Shown here in pieces: positions 1 through 12,370 of a stretch of DNA of 64,000 nt. Under the pieces are notes generated by a model, which worked only from the letters and a program-made list of their open reading frames with translations, did not search any database and was not told the DNA's origin. The DNA lies in assembly GCF_002752655.1 (NCBI RefSeq), contig NZ_CP023737.1, positions 62,001 to 126,000 of the forward strand, written 5' to 3'. The stretch's first letter is position 1; every line of letters begins with the position of its first letter. This DNA is from Methylosinus trichosporium OB3b. GTDB lineage: Bacteria > Pseudomonadota > Alphaproteobacteria > Rhizobiales > Beijerinckiaceae. The position numbers and the translations under genes are program-made.

Positions 1-43
1 ACGATCTCCCGAGTTCGAGCGAGGCTCGCGCAGGAGCGCGGCG

Positions 44-925
44 TCATTTCGGGGCGCCGCCGGCGCGCGCGAGAATGACGCCGAGCTTGGCGAGGAGCTG
101 CGGATCGCGCGCCTCCGGCGCTGTGAGAATGGCGGTGTCGAGCGCGCGATCCGAGCCGATGGGGCAGGGCTCGTGCGCTTTTGGGAAATCGGCGAGCAGC
201 CGCGCCAGCAGACGGCTGGCCTTGTCGGCGTTGGAGCGCACCACCGCGATCACGGCCGCCACATCGACGTCGTCATGCTCGGGATGCCAGCAATCGAAAT
301 CGGTCACCATGGCGATGGTCGCGTAGGAGAGCTCGGCCTCGCGCGCGAGCTTGGCTTCCGGCATTGCCGTCATGCCGATCACGTCATAGCCCGCGCCCTT
401 GTAGCTCAACGATTCCGCATAGGACGAGAATTGCGGACCCTCCATGCACACATAGGTTCCGCCCTTCACGACGCCGATGCTCTCCGCCTCCGCCGCGGCG
501 GCGATCCGCGCCGCCAGCAGAGGCGCGACCGGATGCGCCATCGACACATGCGCGACGCAGCCATTGCCGAAGAAGGAGGATTGCCGGCCGAAGGTGCGGT
601 CGACGAATTGATCCGGCAGTACGAACAGGCCCGGATAGAGCTCCGACTTGAACGAGCCGCAGGCCGAGACCGAGACGAGATCGGTGACCCCCGCCTGCTT
701 CAGCGCGAAGATATTGGCGCGGTAATTGATGCCCGACGGCGACAGCACATGGCCGCGTCCATGGCGCGGCAGGAAGACCACCGGCGTCTCGCCGACCTCG
801 CCGAAATGCAGCGCGTCGGACGGATCGCCCCAGGGGGTCGCGACCCGCTCCTCGCGAATGTTGCGCAGCCCGGGCAAATGATAGACGCCCGATCCTCCGA
901 TGATGCCGACCACTGCGCGCGTCAT
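44..925 (-). CDS. mtnP: S-methyl-5'-thioadenosine phosphorylase
   Basis: Cytosolic phosphorolysis of methylthioadenosine to adenine and methylthioribose-1-phosphate, the first step of methionine salvage. The 293-residue product has the usual family length. It opens with a GGSG phosphate-binding loop (residues 10-13) and then shows PRHGRGH, CMEGPQFSS and MTAMPEA, the conserved blocks of the PNP/MTAP family. The aspartate after VTDF is the purine-binding position of MTAP rather than of guanosine phosphorylase. The ATG at 925 is the natural start. The gene stands alone; the next gene (1024) is divergent. Specificity for MTA over inosine/guanosine is inferred from family motifs. Confidence 0.93.
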   Translation of the reverse strand: MTRAVVGIIGGSGVYHLPGLRNIREERVATPWGDPSDALHFGEVGETPVVFLPRHGRGHVLSPSGINYRANIFALKQAGVTDLVSVSACGSFKSELYPGLFVLPDQFVDRTFGRQSSFFGNGCVAHVSMAHPVAPLLAARIAAAAEAESIGVVKGGTYVCMEGPQFSSYAESLSYKGAGYDVIGMTAMPEAKLAREAELSYATIAMVTDFDCWHPEHDDVDVAAVIAVVRSNADKASRLLARLLADFPKAHEPCPIGSDRALDTAILTAPEARDPQLLAKLGVILARAGGAPK

Positions 926-1023
926 ACAGAAAGCCTCTTTCGCTCGTCCCGCTATCCGCGCCTTGTCGCGGACCTCGTTTCAGTTTACCTGAACGCCACG
1001 AGATTACGAATGGTTCTTTCGCT

Positions 1024-1449
1024 ATGATTTGTCGACGTCTCCATCGCCGGTGCTTCCCTCATCGGACTTTCCTCTCGTTCGCGATCGTTCTCATGGGGTC
1101 CGCGAGCCTTTGTCCGGGGCAATTCGATATCGTGCGGATTTGGCAGAATTTTCTCGCGAGCCGCGTCGCCGCGCTCGATTGCGACGGCGTCGATCCGGCG
1201 ACCGAGACGCAGTTTTTAACGACGATGCAGGGCGTCTCGTTGCGGGCGGCGATAGCGCTAAAGGAGCGTAACCCGCTGCTCGCGGACAATGAACTGACGA
1301 AGCGCGTGGAGCTCGTCGTCGACGGTGTGCGGCAGAATGTCAAAGCCGACATTGCAAGAAACGGCTGCGGGTCGGAGCGTGTTCAGCAGCTCCTGAAGCT
1401 GTATCGGCTGCATTCGCGCATGAATTTGGAACTGAAGGCGTTGCCGTGA
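1024..1449 (+). CDS. Small secreted hypothetical protein
   Basis: A 141-residue protein that I do not recognise. The N terminus is basic (RRLHRR) followed by a hydrophobic stretch at about residues 16-31 (FLSFAIVLMGSASLC), which reads as a signal peptide or lipoprotein-like leader. The mature part is mostly helical and charged, with two cysteines (DCDG and NGCG) that could form a disulfide in the periplasm. It starts 99 bases from the divergent mtnP gene, so the two probably share a promoter region, and it is followed by a short hairpin plus T-run. Coding status is supported by GC-rich third positions and the export signal, not by homology. Confidence 0.6.
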   Translation: MICRRLHRRCFPHRTFLSFAIVLMGSASLCPGQFDIVRIWQNFLASRVAALDCDGVDPATETQFLTTMQGVSLRAAIALKERNPLLADNELTKRVELVVDGVRQNVKADIARNGCGSERVQQLLKLYRLHSRMNLELKALP

Positions 1450-1478
1450 GCCGGTGCGCCCGGCTCCGCGCCGAGAGT

Positions 1479-1497
1479 CGCCGGATGGCGCTTTTTT
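1479..1497 (+). terminator. Possible short intrinsic terminator
   Basis: A 4-bp GC stem with a 4-base loop is followed by six T residues. A second hairpin without a T-run (7-bp stem, 1448-1466) lies directly on the stop codon of the upstream gene. Together they could end transcription of the small secreted gene before the atp operon. The stem is short, so this is tentative. Confidence 0.35.
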
Positions 1498-1623
1498 AGG
1501 CGGTCTTGGAAACTGCTCGCGCTGCGGTCGCCGCAGGGTTGCGCTGCAAAATGGTCCGTGTTAGGGGACGGGCGCCTTTGGAGCTCTGGCGTCGCCGCCT
1601 TTGCTCCTTCCCCCGATAATCAA

Positions 1624-1689
1624 GTTGCTCGAGGCCATTGCGGGACGCCACCGTATCGCGCGCAACGCGCGCGAGAAGCCTCGAGCAAC
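1624..1689 (+). promoter_or_regulatory. Inverted repeat in the atp operon leader
   Basis: The 12-base arms GTTGCTCGAGGC (1624-1635) and GCCTCGAGCAAC (1678-1689) are perfect reverse complements separated by 42 bases. They enclose a smaller hairpin (CGCGC-AAC-GCGCG). The structure ends 23 bases before the proposed atpH start, so in mRNA it would fold just upstream of the first ribosome-binding site. A role as operator or mRNA structure is inference. The remaining bases from 1498 to 1623 should hold the promoter, but I cannot point to convincing -35/-10 boxes. Confidence 0.45.
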
Positions 1690-1712
1690 GTCGATCCGAG
1701 AGCGAGACTGAA

Positions 1713-2275
1713 GTGGCTTCAGGCGGAGACGATCTATCCGGAGTAGCGGGCCGATATGCGTCGGCCCTGTTCGATCTCGCGACGGAGCAGGGCTCGGCCG
1801 ACGAGGTCGCCGCGGCGCTCGCCGGTTTCGGCGCGCTGATCGAGGAGAGCGCCGATCTGAAGCGCCTCGTGAAGAGCCCGGTGTTCTCCGCCGAGACTCA
1901 GATCAAGGCCCTCGGCCCCGTTCTCGCCGGCGCCGAGATCTCCGGCATCGCCGCCAATTTCATCCGGCTCGTCGCCTCCAAGCGCCGCCTGTTCGTCCTC
2001 CCCGACATGATCGTCGCCTATAAGAAGCTGCACGACGCCTCCAAGGGGCTCGTGCGCGCCGAGGTGACGGTCGCGGCGCCGCTCGCCGATCATCACGAGA
2101 GCGCGCTGCGCGAGGCGCTCGCCGGCGTCACCGGCGGCAAGACCGTGGATCTCGACGTGAAGGTCGATCCGTCGATCATCGGCGGACTCGTCGTCAAGCT
2201 CGGCTCCCGCATGGTCGACGCCTCGCTGAAGACCAAGCTCAATTCCATTCGCACACGCATGAAAGAGGTCGGCTG

Positions 2276-2276
<1 letters not shown>
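1713..2276 (+). CDS. atpH: F1 ATP synthase subunit delta
   Basis: Stator subunit linking the top of the alpha3beta3 head to the b stalk of the proton ATP synthase. The frame is open further upstream, but a GTG at 1713 gives 187 residues, the normal length, beginning [23 protein letters not shown]; the segment before it (from 1638) would run through the leader inverted repeat. The N-terminal helical domain carries the family pattern [11 protein letters not shown]. The C-terminal segment [26 protein letters not shown] is the delta signature. First gene of atpHAGDC; its stop overlaps the atpA start (TGATG). Confidence 0.92.
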
Positions 2277-3805
<1,529 letters not shown>

Positions 3806-3835
3806 GCGCCGCAACCTAGGACCGGAAACATTGGC

Positions 3836-3919
3836 CCGTCATTGCGAGCGAAGCGAAGCAATCCTGAGCCGCGAGGCGACTCGTCGGTTGCTTCGTCGCT
3901 CGGCTCCTCGCAATGACGG
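3836..3919. repeat. Dispersed palindromic repeat inside the atp operon
   Basis: Perfect 13-base arms (CCGTCATTGCGAG at 3836-3848 and CTCGCAATGACGG at 3907-3919) bracket a partly complementary interior with GAAGCAA/TTGCTTC. The type resembles short extragenic palindromes known in Rhizobiales. It fills most of the atpA-atpG gap, so it must be transcribed and could act as an mRNA processing or stabilising structure. Confidence 0.7.
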
Positions 3920-3952
3920 CGTCGTTCTGGTCGCAATGAGACGGGTTCTCTC

Positions 3953-6302
<2,350 letters not shown>

Positions 6303-6332
6303 TCTGACAACTGACAGGGGCAGGACGCCGCC

Positions 6333-6731
6333 ATGGCCACGTTCCACTTCGAGCTCGTCTCTCCCGAGAAGCTTCTCTTCGCGGGAGAGGTCGAGGCGGT
6401 CGTCGCGCCCGGCGCCGACGGCCAGTTCACCGTGTTGAAAGATCATGCGCCGTTGATGACGGTGCTGAAGCCGGGCGTCGTCGAGATCGACGACGCCGGC
6501 AAGAAGGATCGGCTGTTCGTGCGCGGCGGTTTCGCCGATGTCGGGCTGAGCGGTTTCACCATTCTCGCCGAATATGCGATTCCGGTGGCCGAGCTCGACG
6601 CCGCAAAGATCGACGCGGATATCAAGAACGCTGGCGAGGATGTCGCCGACGCCAAGACCGACGAGGCGCGCCGCCTCGCGGCCGAGAAGCTGGATCAGCT
6701 GAAAGAGCTGAAAGCGGCTCTGGGGCTGTAA
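6333..6731 (+). CDS. atpC: F1 ATP synthase subunit epsilon
   Basis: Small subunit on the central shaft that couples c-ring rotation and can inhibit ATP hydrolysis; 132 residues. The N-terminal beta-sandwich begins [39 protein letters not shown], the family signature, and a helical C-terminal part (residues about 90-132) is present. Last gene of the F1 operon; followed by a large palindromic repeat that probably ends transcription. Confidence 0.96.
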   Translation: MATFHFELVSPEKLLFAGEVEAVVAPGADGQFTVLKDHAPLMTVLKPGVVEIDDAGKKDRLFVRGGFADVGLSGFTILAEYAIPVAELDAAKIDADIKNAGEDVADAKTDEARRLAAEKLDQLKELKAALGL

Positions 6732-6749
6732 GCTAGAATTTGGACGTTC

Positions 6750-6920
6750 TCTCCTTCTCCCGCTCTGCGGGAGAAGGTGGCCCTCGCGTCAGCGAGGGTC
6801 GGATGAGGGCGCCTACGATTTTGCGAGTCGAATGTCACTTTCGAGGCAGGCGCAGTTGGGCGGACCCTCATCCGACCCGGCTTCGCCGGGCCACCTTCTC
6901 CCACGAGTGGGAGTAAGGAG
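6750..6920. repeat. Composite palindromic repeat after atpC
   Basis: Three nested symmetries occur: a perfect 11-bp hairpin with a TCT loop at 6753-6777; a CCCGGC-TTC-GCCGGG hairpin at 6876-6890; and perfect 14-base long-range arms GGGTCGGATGAGGG (6796-6809) and CCCTCATCCGACCC (6865-6878). This matches the style of dispersed repeats common in Rhizobiales intergenic DNA. It lies between the convergent atpC and the minus-strand gene ending at 6945, so it could serve as a two-way terminator. Confidence 0.7.
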
Positions 6921-6944
6921 AGCCCTTCGTCGACGTCCCGCCCT

Positions 6945-7658
6945 TTATTTCAAGAATTCCGCCCCATTCAATTGCTGCCGTAGCTCGAAGCTGCGGAATT
7001 GCGTGAAGATCGGCGCCAACCAGGCCTTCAGAGCGGCGCGCACGACGATCGACATGTCGGGCGGCGGCGCGACCAGAAATCCGCTCAATGACAGCGCCGG
7101 CGTCTCGAGCGCGCGCGCGATGGCGGCGTCGAGCGGCGCGATGACGAATTTCCGCGACGCCGGATAATGCGCGAGAATTTCCTGCGCGCCGACGCCGAGC
7201 GGCGAAGCGCCCTCATTATGGACGACGATCATCGGCACGTCGCTGAAAGCCGCACGCAGCGCGAAGGCGCGCGCGAGGCCCGCCTCGGTAGGATCGGCGT
7301 GAAACAGCAGCACCGGCTCGACGTCGTTGCGGCGCGCCTCCTCGACGAAGCCGATCTCCCGCACGGTCGCGAAAAACCGATCATAGCTGCGCGACCACAC
7401 ATCGATGATCTTTGGGGTCTCGTCATTGACGAGCAGCCGATCGAACAGCGAGATCTGTCCCTTGATCTCGGTCGCGTCGATGATGCGCACTTGCGCCGGA
7501 AACAGATCCGCATAGCGGGAGGCGTGCGGATCGGTGTCGAATCCTTCGACCGGCGCATGGCGCGAGAGATGGAAGTCCGTCAGCAGCCTCGCGGTCGTCG
7601 AAACGCCCGTGCGAGGATGCGGCGAACAGGCGACGAACACGAAGCTGCGTCGTCTCAT
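6945..7658 (-). CDS. Degenerate ParA/MinD-like P-loop protein
   Basis: A 237-residue protein starting RRRSFVFVACSPHPRTGVSTTARLLTDF, which has the position and feel of a ParA/CpaE-type ATPase loop but with RTGVSTT in place of the canonical KGGVGKTT. Further blocks (QVRIIDATEIKG, PVLLFHADPTEAG, DVPMIVVHNEGASPLG) look like the Rossmann-type core of that superfamily. It lies 46 bases downstream of an intact ParA-like gene on the same strand, so the two likely form an operon. The lack of the deviant Walker lysine suggests weak or no ATP hydrolysis; partner or regulatory role is inference. Confidence 0.65.
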   Translation of the reverse strand: MRRRSFVFVACSPHPRTGVSTTARLLTDFHLSRHAPVEGFDTDPHASRYADLFPAQVRIIDATEIKGQISLFDRLLVNDETPKIIDVWSRSYDRFFATVREIGFVEEARRNDVEPVLLFHADPTEAGLARAFALRAAFSDVPMIVVHNEGASPLGVGAQEILAHYPASRKFVIAPLDAAIARALETPALSLSGFLVAPPPDMSIVVRAALKAWLAPIFTQFRSFELRQQLNGAEFLK

Positions 7659-7704
7659 CTCTCCACTCTCGTCGCGCCGCGCTCCGCCGCGCGTCGCCTT
7701 GCAA

Positions 7705-8529
7705 TCAGCGCCCGTCCTTGCCGGAGATCAACTCCAGAAGGCGGATGCGATCGAATTCCTCGGCGATCTTGTTCTGCCAGGTGCGGACATAGCCGCGCAG
7801 CACGAAAGAGTGATCGGCGGGATCGCCCTCGGCCGTTCGATTGGAGACGAAGGTCGAGAAGGGCGTGCCGGCGAGCTCGACCTGCTCGTAGGACAATTCG
7901 TTCAGCTTGGGAATCGTGATCTCCCCGGCCGTCTGCACCTTGTCGAAATAGCGGCGGTGCGTCACCGGGTCCCATTCGAAAAAGGTGGTGTCGTTGACAT
8001 GGTTCTTGACGAGGAAATAGTCCGCATCCTCGACATAGGGCGCGATCTCGGCGATCTCGTCGAGCGAGGCGATGGAGGAGCCGAGGACATGAAACAGGAT
8101 GAAGGTGACCTCGCCCTCTCGCACCGCGTCGAGAAAGCCGGTGTCCTGCAACGCCAGCAGCGCCGGCTCGAGCCCGCCGGCGCGAATGTCGATCACGCTG
8201 ACCTTGACCTCCGCCGTGCCCAGCGTGTCGATGATCCGCATTTGATCGGAGGTCGAGGTGAGATCGACGATGGTGGTGAGATCGGGATGGAAGCGGCGAA
8301 GCGTGCCGCGCGGCGTCTCCGTGTCGAAGGCGCGCGTCAGCACGTTGTTGGCGGCGAGATAGTCGAGCAGCGCGCGCGCGATCGTGGTCTTGCCCACGCC
8401 GCCCTTGTCGGCGCCGACGAGGATGACCGCGGGCCTCACCCTCTGTCCGGCGAGCGCTGGCGGCGCCTTCTCCCGTGCGGAAAGGCTTCTCTCGTCACGC
8501 TTCGCGTCTCTGGATGGTCTTTGAGCCAT
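7705..8529 (-). CDS. ParA/MinD-family ATPase
   Basis: A 274-residue protein with a basic, poorly conserved N-terminal tail (about residues 1-30) followed by VILVGADKGGVGKTTIARALLDY, the deviant Walker A motif of ParA/MinD/Soj ATPases (K42 to T49). Then FDTETPRGTLRRF and VIDIRAGGLEPALL fit switch I and switch II regions. No ParB partner or parS-like site is visible nearby. The downstream gene encodes a degenerate relative. Such lone ParA-like proteins can position cargo, but the cargo here is unknown. Confidence 0.8.
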   Translation of the reverse strand: MAQRPSRDAKRDERSLSAREKAPPALAGQRVRPAVILVGADKGGVGKTTIARALLDYLAANNVLTRAFDTETPRGTLRRFHPDLTTIVDLTSTSDQMRIIDTLGTAEVKVSVIDIRAGGLEPALLALQDTGFLDAVREGEVTFILFHVLGSSIASLDEIAEIAPYVEDADYFLVKNHVNDTTFFEWDPVTHRRYFDKVQTAGEITIPKLNELSYEQVELAGTPFSTFVSNRTAEGDPADHSFVLRGYVRTWQNKIAEEFDRIRLLELISGKDGR

Positions 8530-8781
8530 GGCCTAGCACCTATAGCGACGACGCCCGGGTCCGGGCTGGAGCAACCTGAACCTTCTAGCATTTATGATTT
8601 GCATGCGCCGAGCCTTTTCTCGCCGCGCGTGCGCCGGAAGCGATCGCGACAAAACAACAGTATAATAATGTAGTTTCGTGACGGGCGCCTTCATTCTAAA
8701 GTGAATTGACATTCGCGCGCCGACGGCTAAGTAGACCGCGAATTTCATTCGGGCGTCCGCGAGACAGGCGCGGAGAAGGGG

Positions 8782-9096
8782 ATGAGCGTGATACGGGTCG
8801 AAGACGCCGACGGCGTCGTTCACGATCTCGAGCCCGTCGAGGGCTGGCGGTTGATGGAGATTTTGCGCGACTACGGCATGGGCATGGAGGGTTGCTGCGG
8901 CGGCTCCGTGACCTGCGCCGCTTGTCATATCGTGCTCGATCCGCAATGGGCGGACAAAGTGCCGCCGCCGCGCGACGACGAGCTCGAGAAGCTCGACGAG
9001 CTTCCCTTCCTGCACGACACATCGCGGCTCTCCTGCCAAATCATCTGGTCCGACGAGCTCGACGGGCTGAGACTCACTCTCGTGAAGGAGGCGTGA
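8782..9096 (+). CDS. [2Fe-2S] ferredoxin, adrenodoxin type
   Basis: A 104-residue electron carrier. Cysteines 39, 45, 48 and 85 follow the C-X5-C-X2-C-Xn-C spacing of vertebrate/bacterial adrenodoxin-type ferredoxins (CCGGSVTCAACH ... LSCQI). An extra cysteine (38) precedes the first ligand. The stop codon overlaps the ATG of the following DUF2849 gene, which in turn overlaps cysI, so this ferredoxin is translationally tied to the sulfite reductase operon. Being the electron donor of CysI is inference from that linkage; plant-type ferredoxins are the better known donors. Confidence 0.93.
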   Translation: MSVIRVEDADGVVHDLEPVEGWRLMEILRDYGMGMEGCCGGSVTCAACHIVLDPQWADKVPPPRDDELEKLDELPFLHDTSRLSCQIIWSDELDGLRLTLVKEA

Positions 9097-9419
9097 TGGC
9101 CGCGCATCGTCATCCGCAAATTCTCGTCGCGAGCGATCTCTCGCTGGGCGATGTGGTCGTGCTCGGCGCCTCGGGCTGGGAGCGCGACGTCGCGAGCGCG
9201 AAAATTGCTTATGACGGCGCCGAGGCGGCCGCTTTGGAGGCTGTCGCCAAGGCGGAGGCCGCCGCCAATCGCGTCGTCGACTTCTACCTCGTCGATGTCG
9301 CCGTCGCGGATGGGACGCCGACGCCCTTGCACTTTCGTGAGAAATTCCGATTCGTGGGGCCGAGCGTGCGGCCCGATCTCGGCAAGCAGGCGGCGCGCAG
9401 CGAGGGAGACGGCAGATGA
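9096..9419 (+). CDS. DUF2849 family protein
   Basis: A 107-residue protein of unknown biochemical function, starting MAAHRHPQILVASDLSLGDVVVLGASGWERDV. Proteins of this family are regularly found just upstream of cysI in alphaproteobacteria, and a role in sulfite reduction is assumed for that reason only. The ATG at 9096 overlaps the ferredoxin stop by one base, and its own stop overlaps the cysI start by four bases. A much longer in-frame extension upstream exists but runs through the ferredoxin gene and is rejected. Confidence 0.85.
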   Translation: MAAHRHPQILVASDLSLGDVVVLGASGWERDVASAKIAYDGAEAAALEAVAKAEAAANRVVDFYLVDVAVADGTPTPLHFREKFRFVGPSVRPDLGKQAARSEGDGR

Positions 9420-11140
9420 CCGCGCATGATCCGACTCTGCCGCCGCGCCCCAACGCCGCGCCGATCGGCTACGCCTATGACGAGCACGACCGCGCCTTCG
9501 TGCGCGAGCGGGTCGCCGAGTTCCGCGGGCAGGTGGAGCGTCGTCTCGCCGGCGCGCTCACCGAGGAGGAGTTTCGTCCGTTCCGCCTGATGAACGGGCT
9601 CTATTTGCAGCTGCACGCCTATATGCTGCGCGTCGCCATCCCCTATGGCACGCTGACTTCGCGGCAGATGCGCCGTCTCGCCGAAATCGCCGACCGCTGG
9701 GACAAGGGCTATGGCCATTTCACCACGCGGCAGAATCTGCAGTACAACTGGCCCAAGCTCGTCGATGTTCCCGATATTCTCGAGGCGCTCGCCGATGTCG
9801 ACATGCACGCCATTCAGACATCGGGAAATTGCATCCGCAATGTGACCGCCGATCATTTCGCCGGCGTGGCCGCCGACGAGATCGAGGATCCGCGCGCCAC
9901 CGCGGAGTTTCTGCGTCAATGGTCGAGCGCTCACGCCGAGTTCAGCTTCCTGCCGCGCAAGTTCAAGATCGCCGTCACCGGCGCCGAGCATGATCGCGCC
10001 GCGGTGAAGGTGCATGACATCGGGCTGCGCATCGTGACGAACGACGCCGGCGAGATCGGCTATGAGGTGATCGTCGGCGGCGGGCTCGGCCGCACGCCCT
10101 TCATCGGCAAGGTGCTGCGCGAATTTTTGCCGCGCGCCGATCTGCTGGCCTTTCTCGAGGCGGTCCTGCGCGTCTACAATCGCTTCGGCCGGCGCGACAA
10201 CAAATATAAGGCGCGCATCAAGATCCTCGTGCATGAGACCGGGATCGACGAAATCCGCGCTCAAGTGGAGGCGGAATTCGCCGCGATGGATCGCGCGCCC
10301 TTCGCCTATGACGGCGAGGAATTCGCGCGCGTCGCCGGTTTCTTCGGAACGCCGCCTTATGAGGATCTGCCCGAGCGCTCCGAGGCGCTCGAGAAGGCCA
10401 AGGCCGAGAGCGCCGCCTTCGCCGCTTTCGCTGCGGTCAATGTCGCGCCGCATCGGCAGGCCGGCTATGCGATCGTCACTGTGTCGCTGAAGCCGATCGG
10501 CGGCATTCCAGGCGACGCCACATCGGCGCAGATGCGCGCGCTGGCGGACGCCGCCGATACTTACGGATTCGGCGAGCTGCGCGTCAGCCATGAGCAGAAC
10601 ATTATTCTTCCGCATGTGAAGAAGGACGATCTCCTCGCGCTGTGGCGCGATCTCGACGCGGCCGGCCTCGCCACCGCCAACGCCGGGCTCGTCAGCGACA
10701 TCATTTCTTGTCCCGGACTCGATTATTGCGCGCTGGCGACGGCGCGCTCCATTCCGATCGCGCAGGCGATCTCGAAGCGCTTCTCCGACCTCGAGCGCCA
10801 ACGCCAGATTGGTCCGCTGGGTATAAAAATCTCCGGCTGCATCAACGCCTGCGGCCATCATCACGTCGGCGCGATCGGCATTCTCGGCCTCGAGAAAAAG
10901 GGCGTCGAATCCTATCAGATCACGCTCGGCGGCGATCCGACGCTCGACGCTGCGATCGGCGAGCTGATCGGCCCCGGCGTCTCGGCGGAGGAGGTTCCCG
11001 ACGTGATCGAAAATCTCGTCGAGCTCTATCTCGCCGAGCGGCAAGAGGCCGAGCGCTTCATCGACACATGTCGGCGCATCGGCCATAAGCGTTTCAAGGA
11101 ATCGGCGCGCCGGGAGGGCGAGGATGGCTCTGGTATCTGA
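9416..11140 (+). CDS. cysI: Sulfite (nitrite/sulfite) reductase hemoprotein
   Basis: Six-electron reduction of sulfite to sulfide in the cytosol, using siroheme and a [4Fe-4S] cluster. The 574-residue protein shows two ferredoxin-like repeats with TTRQNLQYNWPKL and the cluster ligands CPGLDYC and CINAC (followed by GHHHVGAIGI), the signature of the nitrite/sulfite reductase family. A ferredoxin gene lies two genes upstream and no cysJ flavoprotein is present in the window, suggesting a ferredoxin-dependent enzyme. It overlaps DUF2849 by 4 bases and the DUF934 gene by 17 bases. Sulfite rather than nitrite as substrate is inferred from the cys operon. Confidence 0.95.
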   Translation: MTAHDPTLPPRPNAAPIGYAYDEHDRAFVRERVAEFRGQVERRLAGALTEEEFRPFRLMNGLYLQLHAYMLRVAIPYGTLTSRQMRRLAEIADRWDKGYGHFTTRQNLQYNWPKLVDVPDILEALADVDMHAIQTSGNCIRNVTADHFAGVAADEIEDPRATAEFLRQWSSAHAEFSFLPRKFKIAVTGAEHDRAAVKVHDIGLRIVTNDAGEIGYEVIVGGGLGRTPFIGKVLREFLPRADLLAFLEAVLRVYNRFGRRDNKYKARIKILVHETGIDEIRAQVEAEFAAMDRAPFAYDGEEFARVAGFFGTPPYEDLPERSEALEKAKAESAAFAAFAAVNVAPHRQAGYAIVTVSLKPIGGIPGDATSAQMRALADAADTYGFGELRVSHEQNIILPHVKKDDLLALWRDLDAAGLATANAGLVSDIISCPGLDYCALATARSIPIAQAISKRFSDLERQRQIGPLGIKISGCINACGHHHVGAIGILGLEKKGVESYQITLGGDPTLDAAIGELIGPGVSAEEVPDVIENLVELYLAERQEAERFIDTCRRIGHKRFKESARREGEDGSGI

Positions 11141-11624
11141 CGGCGCTTTCATCGCCGACGACTGGCGTCGTCTCGCCGATGAGGAATCGCTTCCCGCCGC
11201 GGGCAAGGTGATCGTCTCGCTGGAGCGTGTCGCTGCGGCGCTGGCCGAGGCGCGGCTCTCGGGTGTCGGCGTCTATGTCGCCAATACGATCGATCCGCAG
11301 GCGCTCGCGCCGTTTCTGGCGCGGCTGGCGCTTATCGACATCGCCTTTCCCGCCTTCACCGACGGGCGCGGCTTCTCGCTCGCGCGCCTGTTGCGGCGCG
11401 CGGGATTTTCTGGCGAATTGCGCGCGAGCGGGCGATTGACGCCGGATCAATATCTGCATGCGATCGGCTGTGGCGTGGATCGGATCGAGATACCGGACGA
11501 TCTCGCGGCGCGCCATGGCGAAGCCAATTGGGCGAAGGCGTTGCGCGCCCGCAGCCTCTCCTATCAACGCGGCCATGCCGGCGGGGCGTCGATCCTCGAG
11601 CGACGCAGAAAGGGCGCGGCATGA
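11124..11624 (+). CDS. DUF934 family protein, sulfite reduction associated
   Basis: A 166-residue protein, MALVSDGAFIADDWRRLADEESLPAAGKVIVSL onward, of the DUF934 family that sits next to cysI in many proteobacteria. Its biochemical role is unknown; neighbourhood suggests an accessory to sulfite reductase. The start lies 17 bases inside cysI and the stop overlaps cysH by four bases. The region HAIGCGVDRIEIPDDLAARHGEANWAKAL near the C terminus is family-like. Confidence 0.88.
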   Translation: MALVSDGAFIADDWRRLADEESLPAAGKVIVSLERVAAALAEARLSGVGVYVANTIDPQALAPFLARLALIDIAFPAFTDGRGFSLARLLRRAGFSGELRASGRLTPDQYLHAIGCGVDRIEIPDDLAARHGEANWAKALRARSLSYQRGHAGGASILERRRKGAA

Positions 11625-12370
11625 AGCCGTCCATCGTCGAAATTCTGCAGCCGCGCCTCGCCGCGCTCGATCTCGATCATCGGCTGAAGCTGGCGCGCGA
11701 GGTCATTCCGGGCCGCATGGTCTTCACCACCAGCTTCGGCATAGAGGATCAGCTCGTCACCCATTCGATCTTCACGCAGGGCCTCGAGATCGATGTCGTG
11801 ACCATCGACACCGGCCGCTTGTTCGAGGAGACGGTCGAGCTGTGGGAGCGCACCGAGGCGCGCTATGCGCGCCACATCCGCCCCGTCTATCCACAGCCGG
11901 AGCCGCTCGCAGATTTCGTCGCCGAGCACGGCATCAACGCCTTTTATCGCTCGGTCGAGCATCGTAAGGCGTGCTGCGAGATTCGCAAGGTCGAGCCGCT
12001 CGGCCGCCTGCTCGCCGGCGCCTCGGCCTGGGTCACGGGCCTGCGCGCCGATCAATCGCAGGCGCGCGAGGGCGTACGACTCGCCGAGCTCGACGCCGCG
12101 CGCAAGCTGGTGAAGCTCAATCCGCTCGCCGATTACACGCGCGAGATCATCGTCGAGAAGATCGAGGAATTCAGCGTGCCGGTGAACGCGCTGCATGCGA
12201 AGGGCTTTCTCTCCATCGGCTGCGCGCCCTGCACGCGCGCGCTCGAGCCCGGCGAGAGCGAGCGCGCCGGCCGCTGGTGGTGGGAAGAGGACCAGAAGAA
12301 GGAATGCGGGCTGCATGTCGGGCCCGACGGCCGCCTCACGCGCGGCTCGGCGCCGGAGGGGGAGCGATGA
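11621..12370 (+). CDS. cysH: Adenylylsulfate (APS) reductase
   Basis: Thioredoxin-dependent reduction of APS to sulfite. From the ATG at 11621 the protein has 249 residues. It contains the paired cysteines [12 protein letters not shown] and the second pair [22 protein letters not shown], which bind a [4Fe-4S] cluster in bacterial APS reductases; true PAPS reductases lack these pairs. The catalytic cysteine motif KKECGLH is at the C terminus. Consistent with an APS substrate, no separate APS kinase gene is found in the operon. Overlaps both neighbours by four bases. Confidence 0.95.
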   Translation: MKPSIVEILQPRLAALDLDHRLKLAREVIPGRMVFTTSFGIEDQLVTHSIFTQGLEIDVVTIDTGRLFEETVELWERTEARYARHIRPVYPQPEPLADFVAEHGINAFYRSVEHRKACCEIRKVEPLGRLLAGASAWVTGLRADQSQAREGVRLAELDAARKLVKLNPLADYTREIIVEKIEEFSVPVNALHAKGFLSIGCAPCTRALEPGESERAGRWWWEEDQKKECGLHVGPDGRLTRGSAPEGER

